DNA from: Methanoregula sp.
GTDB taxonomy: Archaea > Halobacteriota > Methanomicrobia > Methanomicrobiales > Methanospirillaceae
Length of the DNA: 64,000 nucleotides
Assembly: GCA_028679075.1 (NCBI GenBank)
Contig: JAJRCF010000017.1
Coordinates: 1 to 64,000 of the forward strand
Direction: 5' to 3'
This document shows positions 1 through 9,441 of the stretch, one piece after another; the stretch's first letter is position 1, and each line of letters starts with the position of its first letter. Below the pieces are notes generated by a model. That model was not told the DNA's origin and ran no database searches. It was given only the letters and a program-made list of their open reading frames with translations. The position numbers and the translations under genes were made by a program.

Positions 1-59
1 CCCCAATCCCCCACGACTCCTGCCGCGCTAAAGGCGGCCGGCGTGGAAGGAGAGTGTGA
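1..59 (+). CDS. rps11: 30S ribosomal protein S11 (uS11), C-terminal end only
   Basis: Reading from base 3, the last 18 codons give PIPHDSCRAKGGRRGRRV followed by TGA at 57-59. This matches the conserved C-terminus of archaeal S11 (TPIPHDGCRPKGGRRGRRV-like). The rest of the gene lies left of the window. The stop overlaps the rpoD start as TGATG, and rps11-rpoD is the standard archaeal order, so translational coupling is likely. Confidence 0.9.
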   Translation, partial: PIPHDSCRAKGGRRGRRV

Positions 60-889
60 TGGAGATCGAATTCGCCAGTCTGGACGACTCCCTCGCACGA
101 TTCACGCTCTCGGGAGCGAGCCCTGCCTTTGCCAACGCCTTCAGGCGGGCAATGATCGGTGAAGTACCCACCCTCGCGATCGAGGATGTGCGCATCTACG
201 ACAACACGAGCGCACTCTTCGACGAGATGCTGGCACACCGTATCGGGCTCATTCCCATCAAGACAGACCTTACGACCTATTCGACTCAGGACACCTGCTC
301 GTGCGGTGGTGCCGGATGCACCGGCTGCACGGCCACCTACACCCTCAGCGTCGAGGGTCCCCGGACGGTCACCTCCAGTGATCTCATCCCCCAGGACCCC
401 GGCGCAGCGCCGGTGTATGACAACATCCCGATCGTGAAACTCACGAAAGGGCAGAAACTTGTCATCGAGGCACGCGCCATCCTCAACACGGGGAAGGCCC
501 ACGCAAAATGGCAGCCAACGCTCGTATGCGGGTACAAGAACCACCCGGTCATTACGATCAGCGATGTCTGCGATGCCTGTGGTATGTGCGTCGAGGAGTG
601 CCCCCGCGAAATTCTCGAAACGAAGGGCAAGAAAGTCCAGGTTGCAGAAGGAAAACTTCCCGACTGTTCCATGTGCAAGCTCTGTGAACGGGCCTGCCTT
701 GCGAGCGGTATCGGGGATGAACCGGCAATAAAAATAACCGCTGAACCCGACCGATTTATCTTCGTGGTCGAGGGCGACGGGTCGCTGCCGGCAAAAGAGA
801 TCATGAACCGTGCGCTCCTGTATATCAGGGAGCGGGCAGACGAGCTGGAAAAACAGCTTGGCGAATTATCAGGGGATGAAAAGAAATGA
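59..889 (+). CDS. rpoD: DNA-directed RNA polymerase subunit D (Rpo3)
   Basis: This is the archaeal counterpart of bacterial alpha and eukaryotic RPB3/RPC40. It forms the D/L assembly platform of RNA polymerase. The 276 residues start with the expected MEIEF and contain the conserved assembly region (FANAFRRAMIGEVPTLAIEDV, about 24-44). A ferredoxin-like insert carries two four-cysteine sets, C171/C174/C177/C181 and C203/C206/C209/C213, the ligands for 4Fe-4S clusters seen in several archaeal D subunits. A third set, C80/C82/C87/C90, could bind another metal. ATG 59 was preferred to GTG 56 because it overlaps the rps11 stop and has AAGGAGA at 47-53. The gene overlaps rpl18e by ATGA. Confidence 0.97.
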   Translation: MEIEFASLDDSLARFTLSGASPAFANAFRRAMIGEVPTLAIEDVRIYDNTSALFDEMLAHRIGLIPIKTDLTTYSTQDTCSCGGAGCTGCTATYTLSVEGPRTVTSSDLIPQDPGAAPVYDNIPIVKLTKGQKLVIEARAILNTGKAHAKWQPTLVCGYKNHPVITISDVCDACGMCVEECPREILETKGKKVQVAEGKLPDCSMCKLCERACLASGIGDEPAIKITAEPDRFIFVVEGDGSLPAKEIMNRALLYIRERADELEKQLGELSGDEKK

Positions 890-1251
890 CAAGAATTGTA
901 GAAAAGACGAACCCCCGTCTTACCAGTCTCATCTCGCTCCTGAAGAACAAGGGCCGCGAGAATGAGGCGAAGATCTGGCGCGAGATTGCAAACAGGCTCG
1001 AGACCCCGAACCGGAATTATGCCGAGGTCAACCTGTCCAAGATCAACCGCTATGCCCAGAACGGCGAGACGATCATCGTCCCGGGAAAGGTACTGGGCAG
1101 CGGCGTACTGGAGCAGTCCGTGAAAGTTGCGGCGCTGAATTTTTCAGCATCGGCGACCAGCAAGATCAAGGACGCGAAGGGACAGTGCATGACGATTGAG
1201 CAGCTCATCAGGGACAACCCGAAAGGCAGCGGTGTCCGGATCCTGAGGTGA
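886..1251 (+). CDS. rpl18e: 50S ribosomal protein L18e (eL18)
   Basis: Structural protein of the archaeal large ribosomal subunit, homologous to eukaryotic L18. It has no close bacterial equivalent by name but shares the L15/L18e fold. The 121 residues show the family pattern: [13 protein letters not shown] at the start, [26 protein letters not shown] in the middle and the GSGVRILR end. The ATG overlaps the rpoD stop. The protein is short, basic and complete, and sits in the invariant rpoD-rpl18e-rpl13-rps9 block. Confidence 0.97.
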   Translation: MTRIVEKTNPRLTSLISLLKNKGRENEAKIWREIANRLETPNRNYAEVNLSKINRYAQNGETIIVPGKVLGSGVLEQSVKVAALNFSASATSKIKDAKGQCMTIEQLIRDNPKGSGVRILR

Positions 1252-1258
1252 ACAAGAC

Positions 1259-1687
1259 ATGGTTACAGTAATCAACGGTGACGGAATGCTTCTCGGGCGC
1301 CTTGCAAGCCTTGTCGCACAGCGCGGGCTTGCCGGTGAAGAGATTGCGATCGTCAATGTCGAGAAAGCAGTCATCTCCGGCAGCCGTGCACGCGTGCTTG
1401 CCAACTACCGGCACAAGAGGGAACGCGGTGCCTCCGGCAACCGCTGGGGACCATTCGTCCCCCGACGGCCGGACCACCTCATGAAGCGGACGATCCGCGG
1501 CATGCTCCCCTACAAGCGCCCCCGTGGCGTCGAGGCCATGAAGAATATCAAGTGCTATGTCGGCGTCCCGGTCGAGCTCGTAGGCAAAGAGATGGAAGTG
1601 CCCGAAGAGGCGCACATGAACCGTCTGAACAACCCGAACCACATCACGCTCGCGGCAGTGAGCACGTTCCTCGGAGCAAAGTTCTAA
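1259..1687 (+). CDS. rpl13: 50S ribosomal protein L13 (uL13)
   Basis: Universal large-subunit protein, 142 residues, close to the archaeal norm. Landmarks are [17 protein letters not shown] at the N-terminus, the RGMLPYK segment typical of L13, and the archaeal [17 protein letters not shown] end. It starts 7 nt after rpl18e and precedes rps9 by about 10 nt. L13 and S9 are a fixed pair in all domains, which supports both calls. Confidence 0.97.
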   Translation: MVTVINGDGMLLGRLASLVAQRGLAGEEIAIVNVEKAVISGSRARVLANYRHKRERGASGNRWGPFVPRRPDHLMKRTIRGMLPYKRPRGVEAMKNIKCYVGVPVELVGKEMEVPEEAHMNRLNNPNHITLAAVSTFLGAKF

Positions 1688-1697
1688 GGTGACCATC

Positions 1698-2099
1698 ATG
1701 GTAAAGATCATCAACACAAGCGGAAAACGCAAGACGGCGATCGCACGGGCGACCTTAAAGGCCGGCAAAGGTGTGATCCGGGTCAACTCCGTTCCTCTCG
1801 AGGCCTACGGCTCTGACACGACCCGGATGAAGATCGCCGAGCCGATCCTCCTTATCCCCAACGCGGTCAACGGAATCGATGTCACCATTGACGTTGCCGG
1901 TGGCGGTGTCATGGGACAGGCAGAAGCGGTCCGGACGGCACTCGCCCGGGGCATCATCAAGTGGCACAACGACCCCGCGATGAAGGACATCTACCTGGCA
2001 TATGACAGGACGCTCCTCGTCAACGATTCCCGGCAGAAAGAAGCGAAGAAACCGCACGGCTCCGGTGCACGTGCAAAGTTCCAAAAGTCTTATCGTTAA
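1698..2099 (+). CDS. rps9: 30S ribosomal protein S9 (uS9)
   Basis: Small-subunit protein whose C-terminal tail reaches the P site. The 133 residues read MVKIINTSGKRKTAIARAT and end in FQKSYR, the classic S9 tail (K/R-SYR). ATG 1698 is preferred to in-frame GTG 1689 because AAGGTG (1686-1691) sits at a good distance from it and it gives the usual archaeal N-terminus. It is co-transcribed with rpl13. Confidence 0.96.
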   Translation: MVKIINTSGKRKTAIARATLKAGKGVIRVNSVPLEAYGSDTTRMKIAEPILLIPNAVNGIDVTIDVAGGGVMGQAEAVRTALARGIIKWHNDPAMKDIYLAYDRTLLVNDSRQKEAKKPHGSGARAKFQKSYR

Positions 2100-2129
2100 A
2101 CCAGAATATATGATGAGAGGTCAGATATC

Positions 2130-2318
2130 TTGATACCCGTACGATGTTTCACCTGTGGAAAACCGATCTCCACAGCATGGGATGAGTTCAAGGTCAGGAA
2201 AGAGAAAGGCGAGGATCCCAGAAAGATCCTCGACGATCTCAATATTTCCCGGTACTGTTGCCGGCGCATGCTCCTGACGCACAAAGAGATTATCGATGAG
2301 CTCAACCCGTACCAGTAA
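2130..2318 (+). CDS. rpoN: DNA-directed RNA polymerase subunit N (Rpo10)
   Basis: Homologue of eukaryotic RPB10, a small zinc-bundle protein that caps the D/L subcomplex of RNA polymerase. The 62 residues show the invariant pattern [13 protein letters not shown] followed by [10 protein letters not shown], giving the CxxC and CC zinc ligands. The start is TTG, supported by GAGAGG at 2115-2120 and by the fixed N-terminus of the family. It lies between rps9 and a tRNA gene, then rpoK, as in most euryarchaea. Confidence 0.97.
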   Translation: MIPVRCFTCGKPISTAWDEFKVRKEKGEDPRKILDDLNISRYCCRRMLLTHKEIIDELNPYQ

Positions 2319-2340
2319 AAGCAGTTGACATGATGAACGC

Positions 2341-2415
2341 GGGGTCGTAGGGTAGCCTGGACCATCCTATTGCGTTCGGGACGCAGTGACCTGAGTTCGA
2401 ATCTCAGCGACCCCA
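2341..2415 (+). tRNA. tRNA-Pro (anticodon CGG)
   Basis: A full cloverleaf can be folded by eye. The acceptor stem GGGGTCG (2341-2347) pairs with CGACCCC (2408-2414), and A2415 is the discriminator. The anticodon stem TTGCG/CGCAG encloses the loop TTCGGGA with anticodon CGG. The T arm is CTGAG-TTCGAAT-CTCAG. CCA is not encoded. It reads proline codon CCG. It lies between rpoN and rpoK in the same direction, so it is probably cut from the same transcript. Confidence 0.95.
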
Positions 2416-2468
2416 TTCAAGAGACAAGGAAAAATTAAAGAAAAATTCATTTCAACCTGAGGACGAGA

Positions 2469-2642
2469 ATGCAGACGCAGACATATACCCGGTATGAACG
2501 GGCTAGGATCATTGGAGCAAGGGCTCTGCAGATATCAATGGGTGCTCCGTTACTTATCACCACGACACGGATCGATCCGCTTGAGATTGCGATCGAGGAA
2601 TACAACAACAACACCATCCCCATTACAGTAAAGAGGAAGTAG
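2469..2642 (+). CDS. rpoK: DNA-directed RNA polymerase subunit K (Rpo6)
   Basis: Homologue of RPB6/omega, needed for RNA polymerase assembly and stability. The 57 residues include [17 protein letters not shown] and [20 protein letters not shown], the hallmark of RPB6-type subunits (YE-ARI-GARALQ, then P--IA--E). TGAGGA just upstream (2458-2463) is a plausible ribosome site for ATG 2469. It sits between the tRNA and enolase, its normal archaeal position. Confidence 0.96.
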   Translation: MQTQTYTRYERARIIGARALQISMGAPLLITTTRIDPLEIAIEEYNNNTIPITVKRK

Positions 2643-2648
2643 GGCGTT

Positions 2649-3836
2649 ATGACGATCATTGAGGTTATCGAGCTGCGGACAATCCTTGACAGCCGGGGCA
2701 ACCCGACGGTCGAGGCAGATGTCTATACTTCAAGCGGTTTTGGCAGATCGGCTGCCCCGAGCGGTGCCAGTACCGGTACCCTTGAGGCAAAAGTCCGGGC
2801 GCCGCGGGAAGCAGTGGACAATGCGATCCAGAACGTGCTCCCCGCACTCATCGGTATCGACGCCTGTGACCAGGAAGGGTTCGACGAACAGCTCCGCGAT
2901 ATCGACGGGTCTGCGGACTTCTCCGGGATCGGCGCCAATGTCGCTGTTGCCCTCTCGCTTGCAAACGCAAAGGCCGCAGCCTCATCGATGGACATGCCGC
3001 TCTTCCGGTACCTCGGGGGGGCATTTGCCAAGGAGATACCGCTCCCGCTCGGGAACGTGATCGGCGGCGGGGCCCACGCGGCAAACGCAACCGAGATCCA
3101 GGAGTTCCTCATCGTCCCCGGGGACGCGGCGGATGCAGAAGAAGCAGTCTTTGCAAACGCAGCCGTCCACCGCACGGTGAAAGAACTCTTAAAGAAGAAA
3201 GGAATTGCCGCCGGCAAGGGTGATGAGGGTGCATGGGCACCGCAGATTGACGATGCCCTCGCATTTGAGCTCATTGCCGAAGCGGCCGGAATAGTCGCAG
3301 ACGAGATGAATGTCTCGGTCGATATGGGTATCGACGTTGCGTCGAGCCAGATGTGGAACGGGAAGGAGTATAAGTACCGCTCCACCGCCCGTTCGACCGA
3401 AGACCAGATCGCCTACATTGCAGAACTCGTGGACAAGTACAACCTTGTCTACGTGGAAGATCCCCTCCACGAGGACGATTTCGACGCATTTGCGGAACTC
3501 AACAGCCAGGTCGGCAACCGCTGCCTGGTCTGCGGCGACGATATCTTCGTCACGCAGGTCGACCGCATCCTGCAGGGCATCGAACGGGATGCCGCAAACT
3601 GCGTCTTAATAAAACCCAACCAGGTGGGAACGCTCACTGACACCTTCGATGCAGTGACGCTCGCCCACACCCACGGTCTGGACACGGTGATGAGCCACCG
3701 GTCCGGTGAGACAACCGATACCACCATTGCCCACCTTGCCACTGCATTCTCCTGCGTTTTCTTAAAATGCGGTATTGTCGGCGGGGAACGCATTGCAAAA
3801 CTGAACGAACTGATTCGCATCGAGGAACAGATATGA
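2649..3836 (+). CDS. eno: Enolase (phosphopyruvate hydratase)
   Basis: Interconverts 2-phosphoglycerate and phosphoenolpyruvate in gluconeogenesis and glycolysis. The 395 residues are at the short end for the family. Visible landmarks are SRGNPTVE (15-22), a [13 protein letters not shown] loop near 141-153, metal-ligand acidic residues at VEDPL (E270/D271) and GDDIF (D297), catalytic lysine in IKPNQ (K322) and the SHRSGET loop (349-355). The stop overlaps the rps2 ATG by ATGA. Enolase inside the ribosomal/RNA polymerase run is conserved in euryarchaea. Confidence 0.97.
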   Translation: MTIIEVIELRTILDSRGNPTVEADVYTSSGFGRSAAPSGASTGTLEAKVRAPREAVDNAIQNVLPALIGIDACDQEGFDEQLRDIDGSADFSGIGANVAVALSLANAKAAASSMDMPLFRYLGGAFAKEIPLPLGNVIGGGAHAANATEIQEFLIVPGDAADAEEAVFANAAVHRTVKELLKKKGIAAGKGDEGAWAPQIDDALAFELIAEAAGIVADEMNVSVDMGIDVASSQMWNGKEYKYRSTARSTEDQIAYIAELVDKYNLVYVEDPLHEDDFDAFAELNSQVGNRCLVCGDDIFVTQVDRILQGIERDAANCVLIKPNQVGTLTDTFDAVTLAHTHGLDTVMSHRSGETTDTTIAHLATAFSCVFLKCGIVGGERIAKLNELIRIEEQI

Positions 3837-4444
3837 CCCAAGTAAATGAAATGGAAATTGAACTGAAAGAACCGCTCATCCCCGTCGAGGAGTACCTGGC
3901 AGCCGGTGTCCACATCGGCACCCAGCAGAAGAGTGAGGACATGAAGAAGTTCATCTACCGCGTCCGCGGCGATGGCCTCTACATCCTCGACATCCGCGAG
4001 ACCGACGCCCGGATCAAGACCGCCGCGAAGTTCTTGAACCAGTACGAGGCCCCGAACATCCTCGTCGTCACCTCCCGGCAGTACGGCCAGTACCCGGCCA
4101 GGAAGTTTGCAGACACTGTTGGCGCAATGTCCGCCACCGGCCGGTTTATCCCAGGCCTTTTGACCAACCCGGTCTTACAGGCCTACATCGAGCCGCAGGT
4201 CATCGTTGTCACTGACCCGATCGGCGACGCACAGGTCATCAACGAGGCCGTCCAGTGCGGTATCCCCGTTGTTGCGCTCTGCGACACCAACAACATGACG
4301 AAGTTTGTCGACCTCGTCATCCCCACCAACAACAAAGGCCGGAAGGCGCTCTCGATGATCTACTTCCTGCTCACCCGCGAGATGCTCAGGCTCCGCGGTA
4401 TCTCGACAGCCCTCACCGCTGAAGACTTCGAGACTGAGTTCTAA
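3833..4444 (+). CDS. rps2: 30S ribosomal protein S2 (uS2)
   Basis: Small-subunit head/platform protein. The 203 residues from ATG 3833 include [31 protein letters not shown] and [11 protein letters not shown], diagnostic for archaeal S2. A longer in-frame extension back to 3767 exists, but it lies inside eno and is rejected because ATG 3833 overlaps the eno stop. It ends the translation block, and an oligo-T tract follows. Confidence 0.97.
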   Translation: MTQVNEMEIELKEPLIPVEEYLAAGVHIGTQQKSEDMKKFIYRVRGDGLYILDIRETDARIKTAAKFLNQYEAPNILVVTSRQYGQYPARKFADTVGAMSATGRFIPGLLTNPVLQAYIEPQVIVVTDPIGDAQVINEAVQCGIPVVALCDTNNMTKFVDLVIPTNNKGRKALSMIYFLLTREMLRLRGISTALTAEDFETEF

Positions 4445-4460
4445 CATACTCCGGTCTCAC

Positions 4461-4466
4461 TTTTTT
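4461..4466 (+). terminator. Oligo-T terminator after rps2
   Basis: Six consecutive T residues 17 nt after the rps2 stop. T-runs on the coding strand are the usual archaeal termination signal. The following gene starts about 50 nt later, so read-through into the mevalonate genes is possible. Confidence 0.45.
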
Positions 4467-4514
4467 CCCGCAACCGATATCTGGATATACGAGGAGAACC
4501 AGAGGGTTGATTTG

Positions 4515-5309
4515 ATGATGATGCGTTCATGCGCAGTGGCTGGCATGTTCTATCCGCGTGAGCCTTCCCACCTTGAGCAACTGCTCGGGAAGTTCTTCTC
4601 GGGCACGAAAGCCCGGGTGGCAGGGAACACGTTCGGCATTGTCTCACCCCACGCCGGGTATATCTACTCCGGCCAGGTGGCCGCCCATGCATTCGCGGCA
4701 ATCCCCCGCGAATTTGCGGGTACCTTTGTCGTGATCGGGCCGTCGCACCGCGGGTACCTCACCTGCGTCTCCGAGGTCCCGTGGGAGACCCCCCTTGGTG
4801 TTGTTGATACCGATGCAGAGTTCGTCAGGGCCCTTGATATTGAAACCGACGAGTTCTCCCACCGGGACGAGCACTCAATCGAGGTCCAGGTCCCCTTCAT
4901 CAAGTACCGGTTCCCGCGGGCGCGGATTGCCCCGGTGATGATGGGACAGCAGGACTATGCGGGTGCCCTGCGGCTTGGCGAGAAGATCCTCGTGGCAATC
5001 CGGCAGACCCGGCGGGACGTCAGGATCGTGGCATCGAGCGACTTCTCGCACTACGTGCCGGAGCAGAAGGCCAGGGATGACGACCTCTGGGCGATCGAGC
5101 CCTTGAAGACCCTTGACACGCGGGAGTTCTACCGGCGGATCGCTGAGCGCCGGGTCACGGCCTGCGGGTACGGGCCGATCACCGCGATGGTGACTGCCTG
5201 TGCCGGCCTGGGTGCAAAGGCGGCTGAGCTGATCCGGTATGCAACGAGCGGTGAGACGACGGGCGACTATCGCGAAGTCGTAGGCTATGCCGGTATTGCG
5301 GTGATCTAG
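4515..5309 (+). CDS. MEMO-family protein (AmmeMemoRadiSam system protein B)
   Basis: Member of the MEMO/YjdA fold related to extradiol dioxygenases. Its biochemical role in archaea is unsettled. About 264 residues show the family blocks AVAGMFYPREP near the N-terminus, GIVSPHAGYIYSGQVAAHAF, VVIGPSHRG, DEHSIEVQVPF and SSDFSHY, which carry the conserved His residues lining the putative metal pocket. The start is ambiguous (TTG 4512 or ATG 4515/4518/4521). ATG 4515 is taken for its spacing from AGAGGG (4501-4506). The gene directly precedes mevalonate kinase, a frequent archaeal neighbourhood. Confidence 0.9.
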   Translation: MMMRSCAVAGMFYPREPSHLEQLLGKFFSGTKARVAGNTFGIVSPHAGYIYSGQVAAHAFAAIPREFAGTFVVIGPSHRGYLTCVSEVPWETPLGVVDTDAEFVRALDIETDEFSHRDEHSIEVQVPFIKYRFPRARIAPVMMGQQDYAGALRLGEKILVAIRQTRRDVRIVASSDFSHYVPEQKARDDDLWAIEPLKTLDTREFYRRIAERRVTACGYGPITAMVTACAGLGAKAAELIRYATSGETTGDYREVVGYAGIAVI

Positions 5310-5310
5310 G

Positions 5311-6180
5311 TTGGCAACGTGGAGTGCGCCGGGCAAGGTGTTTTTGTTCGGCGAGCATGCGGTGGTGTACGGCAAGCCCGGTATAGCGATGGCGATCAAA
5401 CCCCGCGTGTTTGTCACGGTACGGAACACCCGGCACGCCGCGAAGGCAAAGTCTCCCTATATCGATGGATGCTTCGATGCAATGGGAGTCGTGGGCAGCG
5501 TGTACATCAATTCCCAGATCCCGAGTTCCTCGGGCCTCGGGTCGTCGGCCGCAGTGACCGTTGCCACGCTCTCCGCGATCAACGACGAGTTCAAGCTGAA
5601 CAAGACCCGCGAGGATATCGCCAACATGGCGTTCGAGATCGAGAAGACCGTGCAGAAAGGGCGGGCGAGCCCCACGGACACCACGGTGTCGACCTATGGG
5701 GGCATTGTCCTGATCACCGGTGGTTCGCGACGGAGGCTTCCCCCCCAGAATATACACCTCGTGATCGGGGACTCGCTCGTCTCCCACAGCACCTCGAAGA
5801 TGGTGGAGCAGGTATCAGAGCTGAAAAAGAAGCACCCGGAGATCGTGGACCCGGTGCTGGATGCGATCCAGGGTGTGAGCCTCGCTGCGATCCACCAGCT
5901 CCATAACCCCCGCGAACTCGGGCGGTACATGAACATGAACCACGCGCTCCTCGATGCCCTCGGTGTCGGGCACCCGCAGCTTTCGCGGCTCGTGCTCGCG
6001 GCACGTTCCGCGGGAGCGTTCGGCGCGAAGATCACGGGAGCCGGCGGGGGCGGGAGCATGATCGCCCTCTGCCCCAAGCAGCTCAAGCACCGGGTCGCGA
6101 GTGCAATCGAGGCCTGCGATGCACGGGCGATTGTTACCGGCATCGACACGGAAGGCGTCAGAAAGGAGAAAAATGTCTGA
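5311..6180 (+). CDS. mvk: Mevalonate kinase (GHMP kinase)
   Basis: Phosphorylates mevalonate with ATP, the first committed kinase step toward archaeal isoprenoid lipids. The 289 residues carry the GHMP motifs: SAPGKVFLFGEHAVV at the N-terminus, SSGLGSSAAVTVATLS (ATP-binding glycine/serine loop) and KITGAGGGGSMIAL (motif 3). The start is TTG 5311, one base after the MEMO stop, and no better start fits the conserved N-terminus. It overlaps the next gene (IPK) by 8 nt. Confidence 0.96.
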   Translation: MATWSAPGKVFLFGEHAVVYGKPGIAMAIKPRVFVTVRNTRHAAKAKSPYIDGCFDAMGVVGSVYINSQIPSSSGLGSSAAVTVATLSAINDEFKLNKTREDIANMAFEIEKTVQKGRASPTDTTVSTYGGIVLITGGSRRRLPPQNIHLVIGDSLVSHSTSKMVEQVSELKKKHPEIVDPVLDAIQGVSLAAIHQLHNPRELGRYMNMNHALLDALGVGHPQLSRLVLAARSAGAFGAKITGAGGGGSMIALCPKQLKHRVASAIEACDARAIVTGIDTEGVRKEKNV

Positions 6181-6928
6181 TGGGGTAATTTTAAAACTCG
6201 GCGGGAGTATACTTACTGATAAGAGCGCCGACTGCGCAATCAACCGGGAGAGCCTTGCCACCATCGCCGCGGCAGTTGCGGAGGCAGGGACGGAAGGGAT
6301 CGTCATCATCCATGGTGCCGGTTCCTGTGGGCACCCCGAGGCAAAACGGTATCACCTCGATGTGGGGGCCGCTCGCGGTAAGACCGACGGGATCTATGTC
6401 ACGCACCGGGCGGTCAGCGGGCTCAATGATGCGGTCGTCACAGCACTCCGGGAAAAGGGTGTTGCGGCAGCCGGGGTCCACCCGTTCCACGTGGCGGTTG
6501 CGGACACCGGCAGGCTCCTCTCGTTCGAGTGCCGGCACCTCGAGAAGATGCTGGCACTGGGGATGGTCCCCGTGATCCACGGCGACGTGGTGATGGACCT
6601 CTCCCGGGGTGCCTGTATCGTATCGGGCGACCAGCTCGTGCGGTACCTCGCGGCTGCATTACAGATCCGCCGCGTAGGGCTCGCCACCGATGTACCGGGA
6701 GTGCTGGATGGAGGACGCGTTGTGCCGGAGATTACCCGGCACACGGTTGCGTCCCTCCATATCGGAGACTCGTTGCATACCGATGTTACCGGTGGAATGA
6801 GAGGGAAGATCGATGAACTGCTCGGCCTCGCGGATGCGGGGATCGGGTCGGATATCTTTCATGTCTCGCGGGTGGCGGACTTTCTTGCAGGGTCCGCCCA
6901 TGGCGGGACGATAGTTCGGGGAGAGTAA
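6173..6928 (+). CDS. Isopentenyl phosphate kinase
   Basis: Converts isopentenyl phosphate to isopentenyl diphosphate in the alternative archaeal mevalonate route. The 251 residues have the amino-acid-kinase fold motifs ILKLGGSILTDK (K8, K17) and IIHGAGSCGHPEAKRY, with H54 at the position expected for the catalytic His. The usual GSFGH is GSCGH here. ATG 6173 lies just after GAAAGGAG and overlaps the mvk stop. The neighbours mvk and IPP isomerase support the assignment. Confidence 0.95.
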   Translation: MSDGVILKLGGSILTDKSADCAINRESLATIAAAVAEAGTEGIVIIHGAGSCGHPEAKRYHLDVGAARGKTDGIYVTHRAVSGLNDAVVTALREKGVAAAGVHPFHVAVADTGRLLSFECRHLEKMLALGMVPVIHGDVVMDLSRGACIVSGDQLVRYLAAALQIRRVGLATDVPGVLDGGRVVPEITRHTVASLHIGDSLHTDVTGGMRGKIDELLGLADAGIGSDIFHVSRVADFLAGSAHGGTIVRGE

Positions 6929-6933
6929 GGACA

Positions 6934-8025
6934 ATGGGTGACAAAGTGAAGCTGACGTCGTCGCGAAAACTCGACCACCTGCGGATCTGCGCAGAGGAAG
7001 ACGTCGAGTGCGGGGATGCCGGGTTTAATGATATCAGGTTCGTGCACAATGCCCTGCCGGAATGCGACATGGGCAAGATCGACCTCTCGGCCCGGTTTCT
7101 CGGCCACACCCTCTCCTCCCCCCTTTTCATATCGGCAATGACCGGGGGACATCCCGGGACAAAAGACGTGAACGCACGGCTCGCCCGGGCAGCAGAACGG
7201 TTCAGGATCGGCATGGGTGTCGGCTCGCAGAGGGCTGCCCTTGAGGACAAAAAACTTGCAGACACGTTTGCGGTTGTCCGTGATCAGGCGCCGCATGCTT
7301 TTCTCGTGGCCAACCTTGGCGTTGTCCAGCTCCGCGACCATGGGATCGAATGGGCGGAACGTGCGGTCGAGATGATCGGTGCGGACGCACTGGCCATTCA
7401 CCTGAACTTCCTGCAGGAAGCGATCCAGCCGGAAGGCGACCATAACGCGGTCGGCTGTTTTGCCGCAATCGGGGAGCTCTGCCGTGATTTTAAGACCCCT
7501 GTCATCGTCAAGGAGACCGGGTGCGGGATCTCTGCGGCCACGGCACGGAAGTGCTGGGGTGCGGGTGTCGGGGCAATCGATATCGGCGGCTGGGGCGGGA
7601 CGTCCTGGGCGGCAGTCGAGGCTGTGCGTGCAGGCAAGGGTGTCCGTGCAACAGACAAGGCACTCAGGACGCTCGGGCAGGACTTCTCGGCATGGGGCAT
7701 ACCTACCGTGGTCAGCCTTGCCGAGGTGCTTGCAACCGGCGGGCCGGTCATCGCTTCCGGCGGTGTCCGGAGCGGCCTCGACATCGCGAAGGGACTTGCA
7801 TTCGGCGCAGACCTCTGCGGCATGGCACTCCCGCTCTTAAAACCGGCAATGGAGAGCGACGAGGCCCTTGCCCGGACGATAGATGCGATCCACCGGGAGC
7901 TGACCGCGGCCATGTTCCTGACCGGGTCGGCACGGATCACCGACCTCAGGAAGGCCCCGGTCTACCTCACGGGGCGCACACGCCAGCAGATCGACAAGGA
8001 TAACCCGGCACGGGTCCGGCGGTAA
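6934..8025 (+). CDS. fni: Isopentenyl-diphosphate delta-isomerase, type 2 (FMN)
   Basis: Interconverts isopentenyl and dimethylallyl diphosphate using reduced FMN. The 363 residues match the type 2 family: SSRKLDHLRIC near the start, FISAMTGGHPG, GVGSQRAAL, the IVKETGCGIS substrate/flavin segment, IDIGGWGGTSW and IASGGVRSGLDIAKGLAFGAD at the phosphate-binding end of the TIM barrel. It begins 5 nt after the IPK gene, in the same operon. Confidence 0.96.
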   Translation: MGDKVKLTSSRKLDHLRICAEEDVECGDAGFNDIRFVHNALPECDMGKIDLSARFLGHTLSSPLFISAMTGGHPGTKDVNARLARAAERFRIGMGVGSQRAALEDKKLADTFAVVRDQAPHAFLVANLGVVQLRDHGIEWAERAVEMIGADALAIHLNFLQEAIQPEGDHNAVGCFAAIGELCRDFKTPVIVKETGCGISAATARKCWGAGVGAIDIGGWGGTSWAAVEAVRAGKGVRATDKALRTLGQDFSAWGIPTVVSLAEVLATGGPVIASGGVRSGLDIAKGLAFGADLCGMALPLLKPAMESDEALARTIDAIHRELTAAMFLTGSARITDLRKAPVYLTGRTRQQIDKDNPARVRR

Positions 8026-8091
8026 AGGAATTACCACGACAAACGGGAATTTTTAGCAGAATACCCGTAACAGATACACAGGAGATACACC

Positions 8092-9429
8092 ATGGATATA
8101 GAAATTATTGCAGTGGGCGGATACGACGAGGTCGGGCGGAATATGACCGCCGTCCGTTGCGGAAAGGAAACCGTCATATTTGATATGGGGCTCCGCCTGG
8201 ACCAGATCGTTGTCCACGAGGACGCAGAGATCGAGACGATGAACACCCTTGACCTGATCAAGATCAAGGCGATCCCGGACGATAGCATGCTGAACGGGAT
8301 CGAAGGGTCCGTAACAGCCATTGTCTGCTCGCACGGGCACCTCGACCACATCGGCGCGATCCCGAAGCTGGCACACCGGTACAACGCACCGATCATTGCC
8401 ACCCCCTATACCACGGAACTGATCCGGCAGCAGATCTCAGGCGACCAGAAGTCAGGCACAAACAACAAGCTCTTCGCGCTCAAGGCCGGGCAGCGGTACA
8501 CGCTCTCGCAGAACCTCGTCCTGGAGTTTGTCCGCACCCAGCACTCCATCATCGATACGGTGACCCCGGTGCTCCACACCCCGCACGGCGCCATTGTCTA
8601 TGCACTTGACTTCAAGTTCGACCGGACACCGGTCATCGGCGAACCCCCGGACTTTGCCCGCCTCAAACAGATTGGCAAGGAGGGGGTGCTCGCCCTGATC
8701 GTCGAGAGCACGAACATCGACCGCAGGGGCCGGTGCCCGAGCGAGCGGATCGCACGGGACCTGGTCCGGGACACGATCACGAGCTACGAGGACGAAAAAA
8801 ACGCGCTTATCGTCTCGACCTTCTCGTCCCACATCGCCCGCATCAAGACGATCGCGGAGTGCGCCCACGAGATCGGGAGGAAACCGGTCCTGCTCGGCCG
8901 CTCGATGGAGAAGTATTCCGTTACTGCCGAACAGATGAAGCTCGTCTCGTTCCCCGAGACCACGAGCGTCTTTGGGAACCGGCGGACCGTCGACCGCACC
9001 CTGCGCCGGATGATGAAGGACGGGAAAGACAAGTTCCTGCCCATCGTTACCGGGCACCAGGGCGAGCCGGGCTCGATCCTTACCCGCATGGCGACCGGCG
9101 ACACGCCGTACCAGCTGGGAACCGGTGACAAGGTCATCTTCTCGGCGAACGTGATCCCGAGCCCAATGAACACCGGTCAGCGGTACATGGTGGAGGCCCG
9201 GCTCGGGCTCTCCGGTGTCCGGATCTTCGAGGACCTGCACGTGAGCGGCCACGCGTACCGGGAGGACCACTACGAGCTGGTCCAGCTCCTCTGCCCCCAG
9301 CATATCGTGCCCGCCCACGGGAACATGAAGATGACTGCAGCCTACACCCAGTTTGCCGGCGAGATGGGGTATACGCCCAACTCCACGGTCCACCTCGTGG
9401 GGAACAGCCAGCGTATCAGGATCAATTAA
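8092..9429 (+). CDS. RNase J-like metallo-beta-lactamase ribonuclease
   Basis: Beta-CASP metallo-beta-lactamase of the RNase J group. Euryarchaeal members act as 5'-3' exoribonucleases. The 445 residues carry the zinc motif HGHLDH (H81, H83, D85, H86), IVESTNIDRRG, a beta-CASP core (VSTFSSHIARI, GRSMEKY), VTGHQGEPGSIL and the C-terminal SGHAYREDHYELVQLLCPQHIVPAHG. It lies between IPP isomerase and the prenyl synthase, a common archaeal arrangement. Confidence 0.94.
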   Translation: MDIEIIAVGGYDEVGRNMTAVRCGKETVIFDMGLRLDQIVVHEDAEIETMNTLDLIKIKAIPDDSMLNGIEGSVTAIVCSHGHLDHIGAIPKLAHRYNAPIIATPYTTELIRQQISGDQKSGTNNKLFALKAGQRYTLSQNLVLEFVRTQHSIIDTVTPVLHTPHGAIVYALDFKFDRTPVIGEPPDFARLKQIGKEGVLALIVESTNIDRRGRCPSERIARDLVRDTITSYEDEKNALIVSTFSSHIARIKTIAECAHEIGRKPVLLGRSMEKYSVTAEQMKLVSFPETTSVFGNRRTVDRTLRRMMKDGKDKFLPIVTGHQGEPGSILTRMATGDTPYQLGTGDKVIFSANVIPSPMNTGQRYMVEARLGLSGVRIFEDLHVSGHAYREDHYELVQLLCPQHIVPAHGNMKMTAAYTQFAGEMGYTPNSTVHLVGNSQRIRIN

Positions 9430-9441
9430 GAGGAATATGTT

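Noticed and set aside
2649-4444. Rps2 start at 3767 giving a 225-residue protein
   Set aside because: The extension lies inside enolase and is not S2-like. ATG 3833 overlaps the enolase stop and gives the family N-terminus.
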